Below are positions 1-10,219 of a stretch of DNA of 27,369 nt, piece after piece. Where the stretch lies: contig JAUCBJ010002040.1 of assembly GCA_032718475.1 (NCBI GenBank), positions 1 to 27,369 of the forward strand. Direction: 5' to 3'. The notes beneath the pieces are model-generated. The model was not told the origin of the DNA. It worked only from the letters and a program-made list of their open reading frames with translations, and did no database searches. The position numbers and the translations under genes were made by a program. The first letter of the stretch is position 1, and every line of letters starts with the position of its first letter. The stretch is from Nemertoderma westbladi (taxonomy: Eukaryota > Xenacoelomorpha > Nemertodermatida > Nemertodermatidae).

Positions 1-905
1 GTCTAACCAAAGTTCAGTTCACACAAAGTCCTGATTAAAACATATGAGTATGAAATTGTTTACACTCCCGATCTTGACTAAAGATGTATTTCCATCCATT
101 TTTTCAATAAGACAGCAGCTTATTTTGGGCCATAACTTCGAGACTTTTCATAATTAGCAGCTGATTTTTGGTCATTATGTTCGGGATATAACGATATTAT
201 TCAAAGCCAATTCCAATTCCAATTTATTATTTTGTTGTGGTGTAGTGAGTAGTGATCAACAGAGACCTGAACGGTTATTGGGAGATGCATTCAATTCCTC
301 GTTGAATCTCAATTTTTGTAAATTGCTTATAGATTTGTTCTACCCAAGTCCTGCCAACGTGTCAATAATATTTATAATTCCTATAATCATCCCATAATCC
401 ATGATCCATGATTAACCCTTCAGCACCGCAGATGTGAGGCTGACCATAATTAAAAGACTCCTTGAGATGAACCAACTATCAGATCTCGTGAATATTTTCT
501 AACCTGCCAAACTTCTGAAATTACTATGAAGGATGATTAGTAGCAAACTAATTAAGTCTTCATGTCCATTGATTTATTATTTTTTTATATAACCGAAATT
601 CTAGAATTTCGAATATCTTAATTGCATTGACAGGTCAAAATATATAAATATTGCAAATTATTGCTGCTCGCCTATTTACATTGAGCCTATTACCAATTCA
701 CAAAGGAAATATTTTTATTTCTAGTTAATTTTATTGAATTAGTTTTCTGGAACTTATTTTATTATCCTTGAATTCAATATTTGTTATACTTTTTGGAATA
801 CATTTATGACGTAAATCAATATAATTGTAATGATGTTTTTACAATTTTCTAATATTATTTGTTATTACTTCTCTAAGCGTTTAGAACTCTTCAGTTTGTA
901 TGTGG
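1..905. other. AT-rich intergenic DNA, no gene seen
   Basis: No open frame of note, no RNA gene and no element I recognise. The one structured spot is an 18-bp perfect palindrome at 594-611, with centre AATTCTAGAATT. An ATG at 830 opens a frame that runs into the G-rich minisatellite that follows; it is discussed there. Confidence 0.6.
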
Positions 906-1219
906 AGGGCTATTGTGCGGTGGGCTTCTGTCCGGGGGGCTACTGTCCGTGGGGCTACAGTCAGGGGGGCTACTGTCCGGGTGGCTACTGTCCGGGGGGC
1001 TACTGTCCGGGTGGCTACTGTCCGGGGTGCTACTGTCCGGGAGGCTGCCCGGGGGGATACTGTTCAGAGGGCTACTGTCCCGGAGTAACTCTCCGGGGGG
1101 CTACAGTCCAGGGGGGTACTGTCCGGGGGGCTAATGTCCGGTGGGGTACTGTCCAGGGGGCTACTGTCCCGGGGGGCTATTGTCCTTGGGCTACTCTCTC
1201 CGGGGGGCTACTGTCCTAA
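906..1219. repeat. G-rich minisatellite, 15-bp unit
   Basis: About 20 tandem units of roughly GGGCTACTGTCCGGG with point changes and a few length changes (a 12-bp unit near 1045-1056 and disturbed units near 1080-1110). Because 15 is divisible by 3, all three plus-strand frames stay open. One frame, starting at ATG 830, reads a hydrophobic leader and then GYCPG pentapeptides, but it slips into the alternative ATVRG reading after about 1085. That slip argues for a non-coding minisatellite rather than a gene. Runs of four to six G on the plus strand, spaced by about 9 nt, could form G-quadruplex-like structures. It stands out sharply from its AT-rich surroundings. Confidence 0.9.
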
Positions 1220-2337
1220 AACCGTAACAATAACATTTCATCCTAATCAAATTAAATATTGCGCAGTAAATAAAATACTTTATTTACCTCGCTCTAGCTT
1301 ATTAACCTCTCTCGCTGCGCTTGCTCAGAAGATAAGTGATCTCCGAACAGTGGTAAAAATCATATTTTCCACTTACATATTCTATAATTCATACTTCCAT
1401 ATTCCACTGTAGAATTATAATTATAGACAACTGTTCAGAACACAGATACGTTGAAACAATGTAACAAAATTTGTAGTTCAAAATAAACTACATTCAGAAA
1501 CAATCTATGAAAACTAAAGAAATTATATAATAATATTATTATAAATTATTCTGTTGAATTTACAGAAATTATATATCTATATATTATATTAATTATATAT
1601 TGAAGATATCCTAGGGTATCTTTTTAGCTGCTATGATGATTTTATTTAAATATTTTAATTTGTCGGCGCTGTCCGTATTAAACCACTAATAATCATAATA
1701 CGATAAATATTATCGATCACATAGATTTGAAGTCCATGTAATGATAAAATAATTCAATACGATCTGATTTTCTGGAAAGCTGGCATTCTAACAGCCAATA
1801 GATAGTTGTTTTGTTTTCAGCTACACAGGATACGGTTTTCACCACTACTACCGGAACAAGGCACAGTAATTTAACTTTATCGAAGCTACAGTAGTTTCCT
1901 CGACCAATAATATAATGAGAGCCAGCCAGTAGTGCGAGTGCAGCGTTTTTTCCTTCAACTGAGACCAATAAGGGAAAGCATGTGAGAGTAGGTATGGAAG
2001 AGTTGCGGATAAGGAAATTTCAGTTGCTGGGAAATGCATTTTGTAAATGCGTGGATCGTATGAAGTTTGCTATCTACACTAGCTGTGTTTGATGTTCCAC
2101 GAATCCTGTAATTTTTATTCATCACTAATTATTTCCTTTGTCAGCGTTTATTCTCTTAACTGATGCGTCTCTTAAACCATAATTCATGAAGTGTAAATAT
2201 GTAAGATGGTGAGACGTCGAGATAGTGAAAAATTAAAATTCTAAATCAGTCGGGGTGAATCACCGTCTCGTGTAATGGTGTGACTGTATTGTGGTACCTG
2301 TCTTTATCGTTCCCTCGTTCCTACCTTTTTGATATTG
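1220..2337. other. AT-rich intergenic DNA, no gene seen
   Basis: Only short open frames occur, on both strands, with no recognisable domain. The minus-strand frames between 1717 and 2039 overlap each other in different frames and resemble nothing I know. Confidence 0.5.
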
Positions 2338-2666
2338 GTATTCGTTATAGCTCAGCGATAACGTGGTAACAGCGCTGTCACGTCAGTGTGTCAGGTGAAC
2401 GGGATACAGACAACTCGTGCATGGACAACGCCAGTTGGCCTGACATGAGCTGTGAACAGGTTTTTGCTGTCAGAAGACAAATTTTCGATAGTAGCCCTCT
2501 GTTTCTACGAGAACTGACTGTCCCAATGTTTTCTTCCCGGGCTAGAGCAGTTCCAGTCACTACCCGCTCTCCGCAGCATATAACCATTCCAATACGGGTC
2601 GGTATTCCTTGCGCCTTAGTGCAGTGTGTTCGACACCATCACCACGAAACGACAGACGCACGTTAA
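2338..2666. other. GC-balanced island, open on both strands, unidentified
   Basis: This 330-bp stretch is clearly less AT-rich than its neighbours. It carries an 89-92 codon plus frame (ending 2666) and a 69-codon minus frame with a true ATG at 2587. Neither translation shows a domain, signal peptide or membrane segment I recognise. It may be an isolated exon, a transposon remnant, or chance. A box-A-like sequence TAGCTCAGCG sits at about 2348, but I could not find a tRNA fold. Confidence 0.2.
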
Positions 2667-3474
2667 TGGCAATCGATTAAATCAGAAAGGAACGCCAAAT
2701 ATCCGTCATGTATGTCATAAACGATTGCGTTTAGTTTGATTTCGCTTTGAATTTCTGTTATTATTGGTGGCCGATGACAATATCCAGCCATTAGTACAAC
2801 ATTAGGAACTCCATCACAAATATTTACGTTTTTTAGATTATTACATTGTGTTTTATCATAATAAAATGAACTATTATAAATCAATTATCATTAATTCATA
2901 ATGTTTTTGATTGATAATGATTGATATATTGATTGATAATGTTTGTTTACCTTTATAACTTTTGCTACATTTTGCATATTTTTGCCACATACATTGATTG
3001 CATCGTTCTTAAAATTGATTATATGTGGCAAATATATATCTTAAAAATCCTTAATATTGTTCTGAACTTATATCCTGTGAGGATAAAATTGATATCCCGT
3101 GAGAAATACATGAGTTTTCCATATTCCCGGGACAAAATTACCAAAAAATGAAATAACATCATTGCTACCGAGGATGGCACCAAAAATTCGATAAAAGTTA
3201 ATATTTTCGGAGTATTCAATAATATTTGATAACGACCTTTTTTCGAACCGTGGTGTAAAACTTTTGTTGAAACTGAACTGAATTGGTTTCTCAACTGAAT
3301 TCAATATTTTCAATTAACGAAAAAAATAGAAACAACTCTTTACATCATTGTATTATAATATTCAATTCAAATGGTCAGTTAAGAGTTAACTGTCAAACTA
3401 AATATCATTGTCTGATGATAATAATATTGGCGGCGTATATTAACGTTGGGATCGACAATAAACTGTGTCAAATC
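2667..3474. other. AT-rich intergenic DNA, no gene seen
   Basis: Low-complexity AT-rich sequence with a short local repetition of TTGATTGATAATG around 2908-2941. No coding or RNA feature is supported. Confidence 0.5.
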
Positions 3475-3516
3475 CTCCGGTCGCTTCTTCAAGTGCTCCG
3501 GTCGCTTCTTCAAGTG
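3475..3516. repeat. 21-bp direct duplication at the left edge of the satellite
   Basis: CTCCGGTCGCTTCTTCAAGT plus a final G occurs twice head-to-tail (3475-3495, 3496-3516). Its tail, CTTCAAGTG, is shared with the neighbouring 20-bp unit. This edge may be a diverged relative or a seed of the array. Confidence 0.8.
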
Positions 3517-4285
3517 AAGTATGAGGACTTCAAGTGAAGTATGAGGACTTCGAGTGAAGTATGAGGACTTCAAGTGAAGTATGAGGACTTCAAGTAAAGT
3601 ATGAGGACTTCAAGTGAAGTATGAGGACTTCAAGTGAAGTATGAGGACTTCGAGTGAAGTATGAGGACTTCGAGTGAAGTATGAGGACTTCGAGTGAAGT
3701 ATGAGGACTTCAAGTGAAGTATGAGGACTTCGAGTGAAGTATGAGGACTTCGAGTGAAGTATGAGGACTTCAAGTGAAGTAGGAGGACTTCGAGTGAAGT
3801 ATGAGGACTTCGAGTGAAGTATGAGGACTTCGAGTGAAGTATGAGGACTTCAAGTGAAGTATGAGGACTTCGAGTGAAGTATGAGGACTTCGAGTGAAGT
3901 ATGAGGACTTCGAGTGAAGTATGAGGACTTCGAGTGAAGTATGAGGACTTCAAGTGAAGTATGAGGACTTCGAGTAAAGTATGAGGACTTCGAGTGAAGT
4001 ATGAGGACTTCAAGTGAAGTATGAGGACTTCGAGTGAAGTATGAGGACTTCAAGTGAAGTATGAGGACTTCGAGTGAAGTATGAGGACTTCGAGTGAAGT
4101 ATGAGGACTTCGAGTGAAGTATGAGGACTTCGAGTGAAGTATGAGGACTTCGAGTGAAGTATGAGGACTTCAAGTGAAGTATGAGGACTTCGAGTGAAGT
4201 ATGAGGACTTCGAGTGAAGTATGAGGACTTCAAGTGAAGTATGAGGACTTCGAGTGAAGTATGAGGACTTCGAGTGAAGTATGAG
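3517..4285. repeat. Satellite A, 20-bp unit, about 38 copies
   Basis: The unit is ATGAGGACTTCRAGTGAAGT, repeated from 3521 to 4280 with no length change at all. Nearly all variation is at the R position (CG or CA). The rare others are a TAAAGT variant in two units (about 3591-3600 and 3971-3980) and AGGAGG at 3781. Each unit holds the inverted arms ACTTC and GAAGT around a 4-nt spacer, and neighbouring units pair the same arms around ATGAGG. Long minus-strand frames cross the array with a 20-residue period, which is simply what an uninterrupted 20-bp repeat without stop codons produces; I do not treat them as genes. The array ends abruptly at GAGCTCTCGTAG. Confidence 0.97.
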
Positions 4286-5035
4286 CTCTCGTAGTTTGAT
4301 TTGCTTCTCCACTATTCACCGGGACATTTATAGACTGCAAATCAGTCTCAGCTTCTTGGAAATGTAATGAACCATGGCTACACAGTGGAACAGATTATTC
4401 ACTTTCTTCTAAAACAGCTATTAGATCGTTCAGAACCGAATGGGGCCAAGTGCCTCTTTGAGAAAGTTTGGATCACGTACATGGATGTACCTCATTCAAT
4501 AGAGGATTATTCTTAGTTGAGCATAGATAACGCAAGAGCAAGACAGGCAGGGCAGGGAGTTGTCAACCAACTTGGAACAGAGTTTCCTAAGATACTGTAG
4601 ACCTACGATTATACAATTATTTTACTTTATAATTTTCTCAAACTTATTTTATAATTATACTATTATACATAGAAATTTATATAACCATGGACATGTAACT
4701 TTTATTATGTTTTCGTCTGAGTAATGCGTTGGGTCATTTTAATTATTTTACTTGAAATATACATCCGGGCTGACTGGATTTGAATGAAATGAAATGAATA
4801 AGTGAACAGTCTCTCATGTGATGTGAGGTTTGTTGATGTTTGATATTGAGATCGAATGCAATGCATCTGGGATGACCTCCTGCCAAGCTTGTTTCGATGT
4901 ACTGGCGTATATGCTGTCAAGGGATCTGTAGTAAGAGCCCAACAGGGCTGGGACAGCTGTAGAGCAGCACAGGTTACACTGCTGCCCGATTTGATTCCAG
5001 ATGTTTTCTATATCCTTGGTTAAAGTAAAAGTAAA
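4286..5035. other. Unassigned stretch between satellite and dispersed repeat
   Basis: Mixed-composition DNA. A minus-strand frame between 4814 and 5083 stays open for about 89 codons but has no ATG start and no domain I recognise. It ends beside the dispersed repeat core at 5071, so it may be part of an unknown mobile element. Confidence 0.3.
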
Positions 5036-5098
5036 AAAGAAAATTTTTCCGGCAGTTATATTTCGGCCAAGGATTACGCACAAAGTATGACGACTTAA
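5036..5098 (+). repeat. Dispersed repeat, copy 1 (second copy inverted near 15900)
   Basis: An AAAGTAAAAGTAAAA-like stretch is followed by GGCC and GGATTACGCACAAAGT (5071-5086). The 16-bp core is identical to the reverse complement of 15905-15920, and similarity extends for about 30 bp beyond it on each side. Two copies 11 kb apart in opposite orientation imply an interspersed repeat family. The element type is unknown. Confidence 0.6.
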
Positions 5099-5184
5099 AG
5101 TAAATTATCCACTTCCTCATCTTTTTAGGAAATTTTCATCAGTTCACTCACATAACACACATTTAGCAGCGTCAGGTTCATTTA

Positions 5185-5372
5185 TACTTCCCCATGTCCG
5201 CCTTAATGCTTTAATCGCCTTAACGCCTTGTTGCTCATCAGTCTTTCGGGACCGGCACAGCATTCTTAAAAATGCAGCTGCAATGCAGCATGCCGATCCT
5301 AGTTCGGGACCTCTCATTTGGAACAGCCTTAAACCTAGTATGATAAATATTGCAAGTAAACCCTTTTTTTAA
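5185..5372 (+). pseudogene. Possible LINE ORF2 C-terminal remnant
   Basis: One plus frame is open for about 60 codons and ends at TAA 5370-5372. It contains a GPLIWNSLKPS stretch (about 5308-5340) that resembles the weakly conserved xAPxxWNSLP motif near the C-terminus of several CR1/Jockey-type LINE proteins. Nothing else of a LINE is visible upstream, so this would be an extreme 5' truncation. The call rests on one short motif and is weak. Confidence 0.25.
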
Positions 5373-5735
5373 ACTAAAACATTTATTATTATACTTCAAA
5401 ACGGATCAGTGATAGTCATCATCTCTCCCTAACTCTGTATATACTTTTGTACATTTAATTTATAGACCTACCAGGGCGCGGGGCCGCGCAACACTTTCCC
5501 CTTCCCTTACAATGTATATACCAGATGTACACTTAATATATAGTATTTCTCCCTCACTCTGTATATATGTGCTTAAACATTTACTTAATAAGAATTATTT
5601 TGCAGTGAAGATAATTATTCACAAAATAATTTAATTAATTTTGAACCTGTTACTTTCGTTAAGGAATCCCAGAAATAAAACCGTGTTGACAATGAGTGAT
5701 GAGTGACTGAGTAATTATTATAGTCGATAATTCTC
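5373..5735. other. AT-rich spacer
   Basis: Holds two similar stretches, CTCCCTAACTCTGTATATA and CTCCCTCACTCTGTATATA, at about 5425 and 5550, a sign of an old partial duplication. No gene is seen. Confidence 0.4.
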
Positions 5736-6350
5736 GACTAGAATTAAACGAAACTCGTACATACTCGCTAGGAACATACCTCACAATCTGGGTGGGCCAC
5801 GACCCTGTTGGGCCAGGGGTCTGAGGGGTCTAGCTTAATATAGCTCTATAACTTAATAAATATTGACTAGAATTAAACGAAACTCGTACATACTCGCTAG
5901 GAACATACCTCACAATCTGGGTGGGGCACAACCCAGTTGGGCCAGGGGTCTGGGGGGTCTAGGAATGAGACTCAATAACTTAATAAATATTGACTAGAAT
6001 TAAACGAAACTCGTACATACTCGCTAGGAACATACCTCACAATCTGGGTGGGCCACGACCCAGTTGGGCCAGGGGTCTGGGGGGTCTAGGAATGAGACTC
6101 AATAACTTAATAAATATTGACTAGAATTAAACGAAACTCGTACATACTCGCTAGGAACATACCTCACAATCTGGGTGGGCCACGACCCTGTTGGGCCAGG
6201 GGTCTGAGGGGTCTAGCTTAATATAGCTCTATAACTTAATAAATATTGACTAGAATTAAACGAAACTCGTACATACTCGCTAGGAACATACCTCACAATC
6301 TGGGTGGGCCACGACCCTGTTGGGCCAGGGGTCTGAGGGGTCTAGCTTAA
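5736..6350. repeat. Tandem repeat, five units of 127 or 129 bp
   Basis: Units start at 5736, 5865, 5992, 6119 and 6248, each with GACTAGAATTAAACGAAACT; the last is cut short near 6350. Two subtypes alternate. Type A (129 bp; units 1, 4, 5) carries GACCCTGTTGGGCC and a TAGCTTAATATAGCTC tail. Type B (127 bp; units 2, 3) has CCCAGTTGGGCC in that block and a TAGGAATGAGACTC tail. The order is A-B-B-A-A. The GC-rich middle contrasts with AT-rich ends. I see no coding potential and no match to an RNA gene. Confidence 0.95.
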
Positions 6351-6565
6351 CATTTCTCGATGGTGTAAAATATTGATAAGTTTGGGTAGTGTATTTAAAG
6401 ATGCAAGGCAACAGTGCGCCCTGGCTAGACCCATCAAATCATTCGCTCAGAAAAGAGAACTGCCATGGCCCACGTGCGGGGGTTGAAACCACAACCTCCG
6501 AGAGATATGAATTTAATGTAACCACGACACAAAGGTTGGCCTTAACCTTAATGGTTTATTTAATA

Positions 6566-7170
6566 CAGACTTTAACCTCTATGCCTGGCAGCATTTACCA
6601 TCCGGTCGCTGGATTTCTCAGCGACATGTTGGACGTCGTGCTCCTCGGAGGTAAGTGCTGGGGCTGCTGATCACATCTCCAAACTTGAGGCGGGGCAGTA
6701 GAGCCCACGGACCGTGTCTACTCACTCGACGTTGTAAGTCTATTCACTAACATCCCATTGAGAGAGGGGGTGCGGTGCAGCTCGCTGTATCTTATCTACT
6801 GTACGAGCAACATGCTGATAGCCAGCCAATCAGAAAATACCAATTCATTCGTCTTATGCTGTTGGTTACTAAGGATGTTGTATTCCTAGATCACCGTGGG
6901 AACTATGTCTGTCAGAAAGATGGTGTCGCTATGGGGTCCCTATTGGGGCCCATACTCGCCGACATCTTTCTGGCTCAGTTTGACGAGCAGATCGCCACTG
7001 GCACCAAAAGATACTTCGATAACGTGTTCAGTGTTGGTGGTAACAACCACACTACTGTGAAGGTGAGAGAGGTCATTGCCCTGCATCTCAATCTTAAGTA
7101 AGTTGCAGTAAGTTTACAGGGCCGCTTGCCCTTTCTTGATTTGGTTCTGACACGTGTAACTCGTCCTTAA
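6566..7170 (+). pseudogene. Penelope-like element reverse transcriptase, broken
   Basis: Penelope-like retroelements encode a reverse transcriptase related to telomerase, followed by a GIY-YIG endonuclease. Pieces appear here in the right order but in different frames. A SMPGSIYHPVAGFLSDML block lies at about 6578-6631 (family pattern: GS..Y..AKFL). YSLDVVSLFTNIPL follows at about 6719-6760, which is RT motif A with its Asp. In another frame, GNYVCQKDGVAMGSLLGP and ADIFLAQFDE lie at about 6898-6990; QxDGVAMGSPLGPxLADIF is the family hallmark. The catalytic YxDD position reads YFDN (about 7012-7023), so the second aspartate is lost. A TAA at 7099-7101 interrupts before PFLDLVLTR (about 7126-7152). 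Frameshifts lie near 6660-6710 and 6760-6775. It is a dead copy. Confidence 0.85.
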
Positions 7171-7505
7171 CGTTAATGCGTGTCCCAGTGAGTCATACAA
7201 AACGCAGAGTAGTTCGGTCCATCGAAGTTTTAACGTCACTAAGGGTGGGGATGGTTCCCAACTTAACACCGCTATTGGGGAAGATAATGATGCGATAATC
7301 CAACGCGAGCTCACTGATGTTCAAGCCGCTAGGGGGCGTGTGAGCCGTAGTCTTGGGGACGGGGTGCCAGCGGTTTTCCCCCCAGAGGACATTAACCCGG
7401 TGGATTATGCAACTGCAGACGATCACCCAAACTGCACCAGTCGTTCCCATCTCTGAAACACCCGGTCCCAAATATTCTTGCATTTAACGTCGTGTAGTCA
7501 TTCTC
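7171..7505 (+). pseudogene. Decayed linker of the Penelope-like element
   Basis: Lies between the RT remnant and the probable endonuclease remnant. Open pieces exist in several frames, but none gives a motif I can name. It is assigned only by position; it could also be unrelated DNA inserted there. Confidence 0.3.
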
Positions 7506-7805
7506 TTGTCCCTCTTAGAAGGGGGGATATATTGGACACACTATATCCAACACCTGTTTAAACGCGTTAGACAGTACCAGGATGGCACTGCTAAAGATGG
7601 TAGTGAACAAAGCAAGACTGTACACAACCATATCATGACACACCGTGGTAAGCCCAATACACGTTGGCTGACTGACCACGAAGCCAGCATAATTGATGCA
7701 CGCTGCATTGGGCTTGACAATTTTGGATTGCATGGTGGTGACAAAAATAATTTGTTAAGCTGGCATAGCATCTCAATGTGCAGTCAATGTGCAGCAGGCC
7801 GGTAA
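7506..7805 (+). pseudogene. Probable GIY-YIG endonuclease tail of the Penelope-like element
   Basis: A 99-codon open frame without an ATG start. It contains KRVRQYQDG, then SKTVHNHIMTHRG and a Trp followed by ASIID. Penelope-like C-termini usually run RVxQHxxD, then SAxxxHxxxTGHxxxW, then xxIID, so the order and spacing fit the second half of a GIY-YIG domain. The N-terminal GIY...YIG half is not visible. Position downstream of the RT supports the assignment. The resemblance is by eye only. Confidence 0.4.
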
Positions 7806-7949
7806 TATGGTGTTCAATTGTGTTGAACCATGCAAAATATTAATGAGAAACAAATGGGCGGATGATGGAAGTTTCAGCGTGGTGGGCGGGAATAGGAGAA
7901 TGATATAATTATTGTTAACAAACACTGCTTGAGGAAAACATCTCAACAA

Positions 7950-10219
7950 AATGGATCTAAATGAATCTGAATCTCAGTATAAATCCTTCTGACCATGAAC
8001 CGCTTCAAATAAATATTATTCCGAATACTCTATCTTTACAAAAAATTATGATATCATGCGTTTCTGATATTCTGACACACCGCAACGAAAATAGAGAAAT
8101 TTGCAAACCAAAAATTCTGGACAGTCGGAAAATAATCTGGCAAATGTATAAAATTATAACTGCACCTCAAATTGATGAAAGTAGCGGGGCAAGTAGCGCC
8201 ATTTCGACGGATGAAGTAAATACACAAATCCCTAGACTGTCTCAAATTTTATATAACAGCTCGAAGCCGTGTGTTAATGAGATACGAGTTCAGCATCAGT
8301 GTTCTGCTCTTGTTGCTCGCTCTACCGCACAATCGAACACATCGGTTATGTCTCAAAACTGCAAGCGGCAAGAAGAGGAATGGAATAATATATTAAAAGA
8401 AAAAGATTCCAAAGCATTGTGGAATAAAATCGATTGGAAAGCAAAAATGAGACAATACCTAAAGCCCGCAAAGTACCCCATGTTGATGACTTTGCAGATG
8501 CGCTCGAAGTCAAGTGCCGACTTCCGGATACAGAGTTATCAGATGGAAATGAATTGGATGCTTATGAAATGTTCGTCCCAGAATTAGATAAGTCAATTAC
8601 TTCGGATGAATTGAAACAGGCAACAATTAAACTCAAAGATAGTGTAGGTCATTCACTGACGGTATATCATCGGGAATGCTTAAAAACACCAATCCTCAGA
8701 TTTGGCTATTTATATTAATAATATTAATTTTTTGTTTCTCGTCAGCCACATATCCACTGGTCTGGGCTTTTTCTTTTATTGTAGAAATTTACAAAAGGAG
8801 GGAAACGAATGAGGCAAAGAACAACAGACCTATCTCACTTGTCGCGAAATTGGCGAAAATTCTCGACATAGTTCTATGTAATAGATTAATTAACTTCTTC
8901 TCATTTGAAGAATTACAATCTGCATATCAAAAAGGAAGAAGTTGTTATGAACAAGTTTTTATATTGAACTGCTTAATTGCATATTATGCTAAGAAAACAA
9001 AGCAAGAAAAGCCTTTACATTTGCTTCCTAGAATTTCAAGGCGCATTTTATAAGGTTTCGCGTAAAATGTTGTTTACCAAACACCAGGGTTCCCCACTTA
9101 GCGCAATTCTCTTCATTTGCTACATAAATGACTTCATAAAACTAATAAAGACTGAGTTTGGACAAGATGCTTTCTACATTAACTTCACACAATCATCCAT
9201 GCTGATGACTGTGTGATATTAGCGACATCACGAGATATTATGCAGGAAAAATTACAATGGGTTGAAAGGTATTGTATGATGAATATTATTGTTCTAGAAT
9301 ATTCCAACTTATAATCGTCAACTCAAAAACTCCCCAAGATGGGGACGGCATTAAGTTGGATGTTGGCCTGTTGGTTGTTTACCTCGGTAGTCATATAAGC
9401 AATGGCACCTTCAACAACGATCTTAATACAGATCTGCGTAAGCGAAAAACCAGTGCAAATAAATTTTACAATTTTCTGTGCGAGAATAAATTCGCCCCTT
9501 TGATCGTTAAATCTCGTCTACTGGATGCTTATGTTTCAACAAGTTTAACACCCAACTGTGAAACATGGGAACCATTCAACACCTCTATCTGTTCCACTAA
9601 GAGCGATGGAACTTTAAAATGGTTGAATAATCCAGTGTCGGATACCTATTATAAACTGCTAAAGGTAATGCTCTCCGTAAGAAGAACAATTCCGAAACTT
9701 AATTCTTGCAGAAACTGGTTGTGAAATCCTTGAAGCAATGGTGATTTCTAGAAAACATGACTCGACAGGTTAAATAATATTTATACGAACAAGCTCAACG
9801 TACATGGAAATTAACCCAGCCAGAACACCATACGAGTATCAAACAGGATCACTAACTGATAAAATGATCACTCGCTTCCGTGTAGGATCACACAACTTAG
9901 CAGTTGAATCAGGTCAGTGGAAGGAAATACCTCGAGATCAGTGTGTCTTTCCTCACTGCAAAGTCATTGGCAAGAAAATTATAAAAAATTAAAGAAAATT
10001 GAAGAAAATTATATTTTTCACTGTGTGATCACCGTGCAGAGACGAGCAGCCTTCTCTGACATAAACACCTCGAGCCTATCTGAATTTTTTAATAATCGTA
10101 GAGGTTAGGAACTTCTTCGCTGATACTTAAATTTACCTAGCATTATTTTTTATCTCTTAATATATGTGGCACCCGCTTATCTATGACAATCTGAATTAAA
10201 AAACTAAAAAACTAAAAAT
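7950..10219 (+). pseudogene. Non-LTR retrotransposon (LINE family B), 5'-truncated and broken
   Basis: The fragment starts at the very end of the endonuclease domain (SDHEPLQI, 7988-8011). The linker has EEEWNNILKEKDSKALW (about 8375-8425) and the RT fingers begin with PELDKSITSDELKQA (frame starting near 8434). NNRPISLVAKLAKILDIV and AYQKGRS (about 8821-8941) match RT motifs 1-2; KVSRKMLF (about 9052-9075) follows the motif A region. About 40 residues are deleted just before HQGSPLSAILF (motif B, about 9081-9113). The catalytic HADD box survives in another frame at 9198-9209. A thumb-like region occupies 9272-9724, and a C-terminal tail with FRVGSHNLAVESGQW and a Cys-Pro-His-Cys pair lies at about 9870-9965. 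At least five frame changes make it inactive. The 3' tail looks like AAAAACT repeats at 10195-10219. Clade unassigned. Confidence 0.85.

Noticed and set aside
2340-2420. tRNA or tRNA-derived SINE, because of TAGCTCAGCG
   Set aside because: No acceptor or T-arm pairing and no GGTTCGA box B at the right distance.
2378-2666. Protein-coding gene on either strand
   Set aside because: Overlapping frames on both strands, no recognisable domain; kept only as an unidentified island.
3630-4312. Long minus-strand open frames with 20-residue repeats
   Set aside because: They follow from a 20-bp satellite without stop codons; shifted frames read the same repeated peptide, and the ends run out in the flanks.
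4814-5083. Minus-strand 89-codon gene
   Set aside because: It has no ATG, no domain I know, and overlaps a dispersed repeat; left as unassigned.
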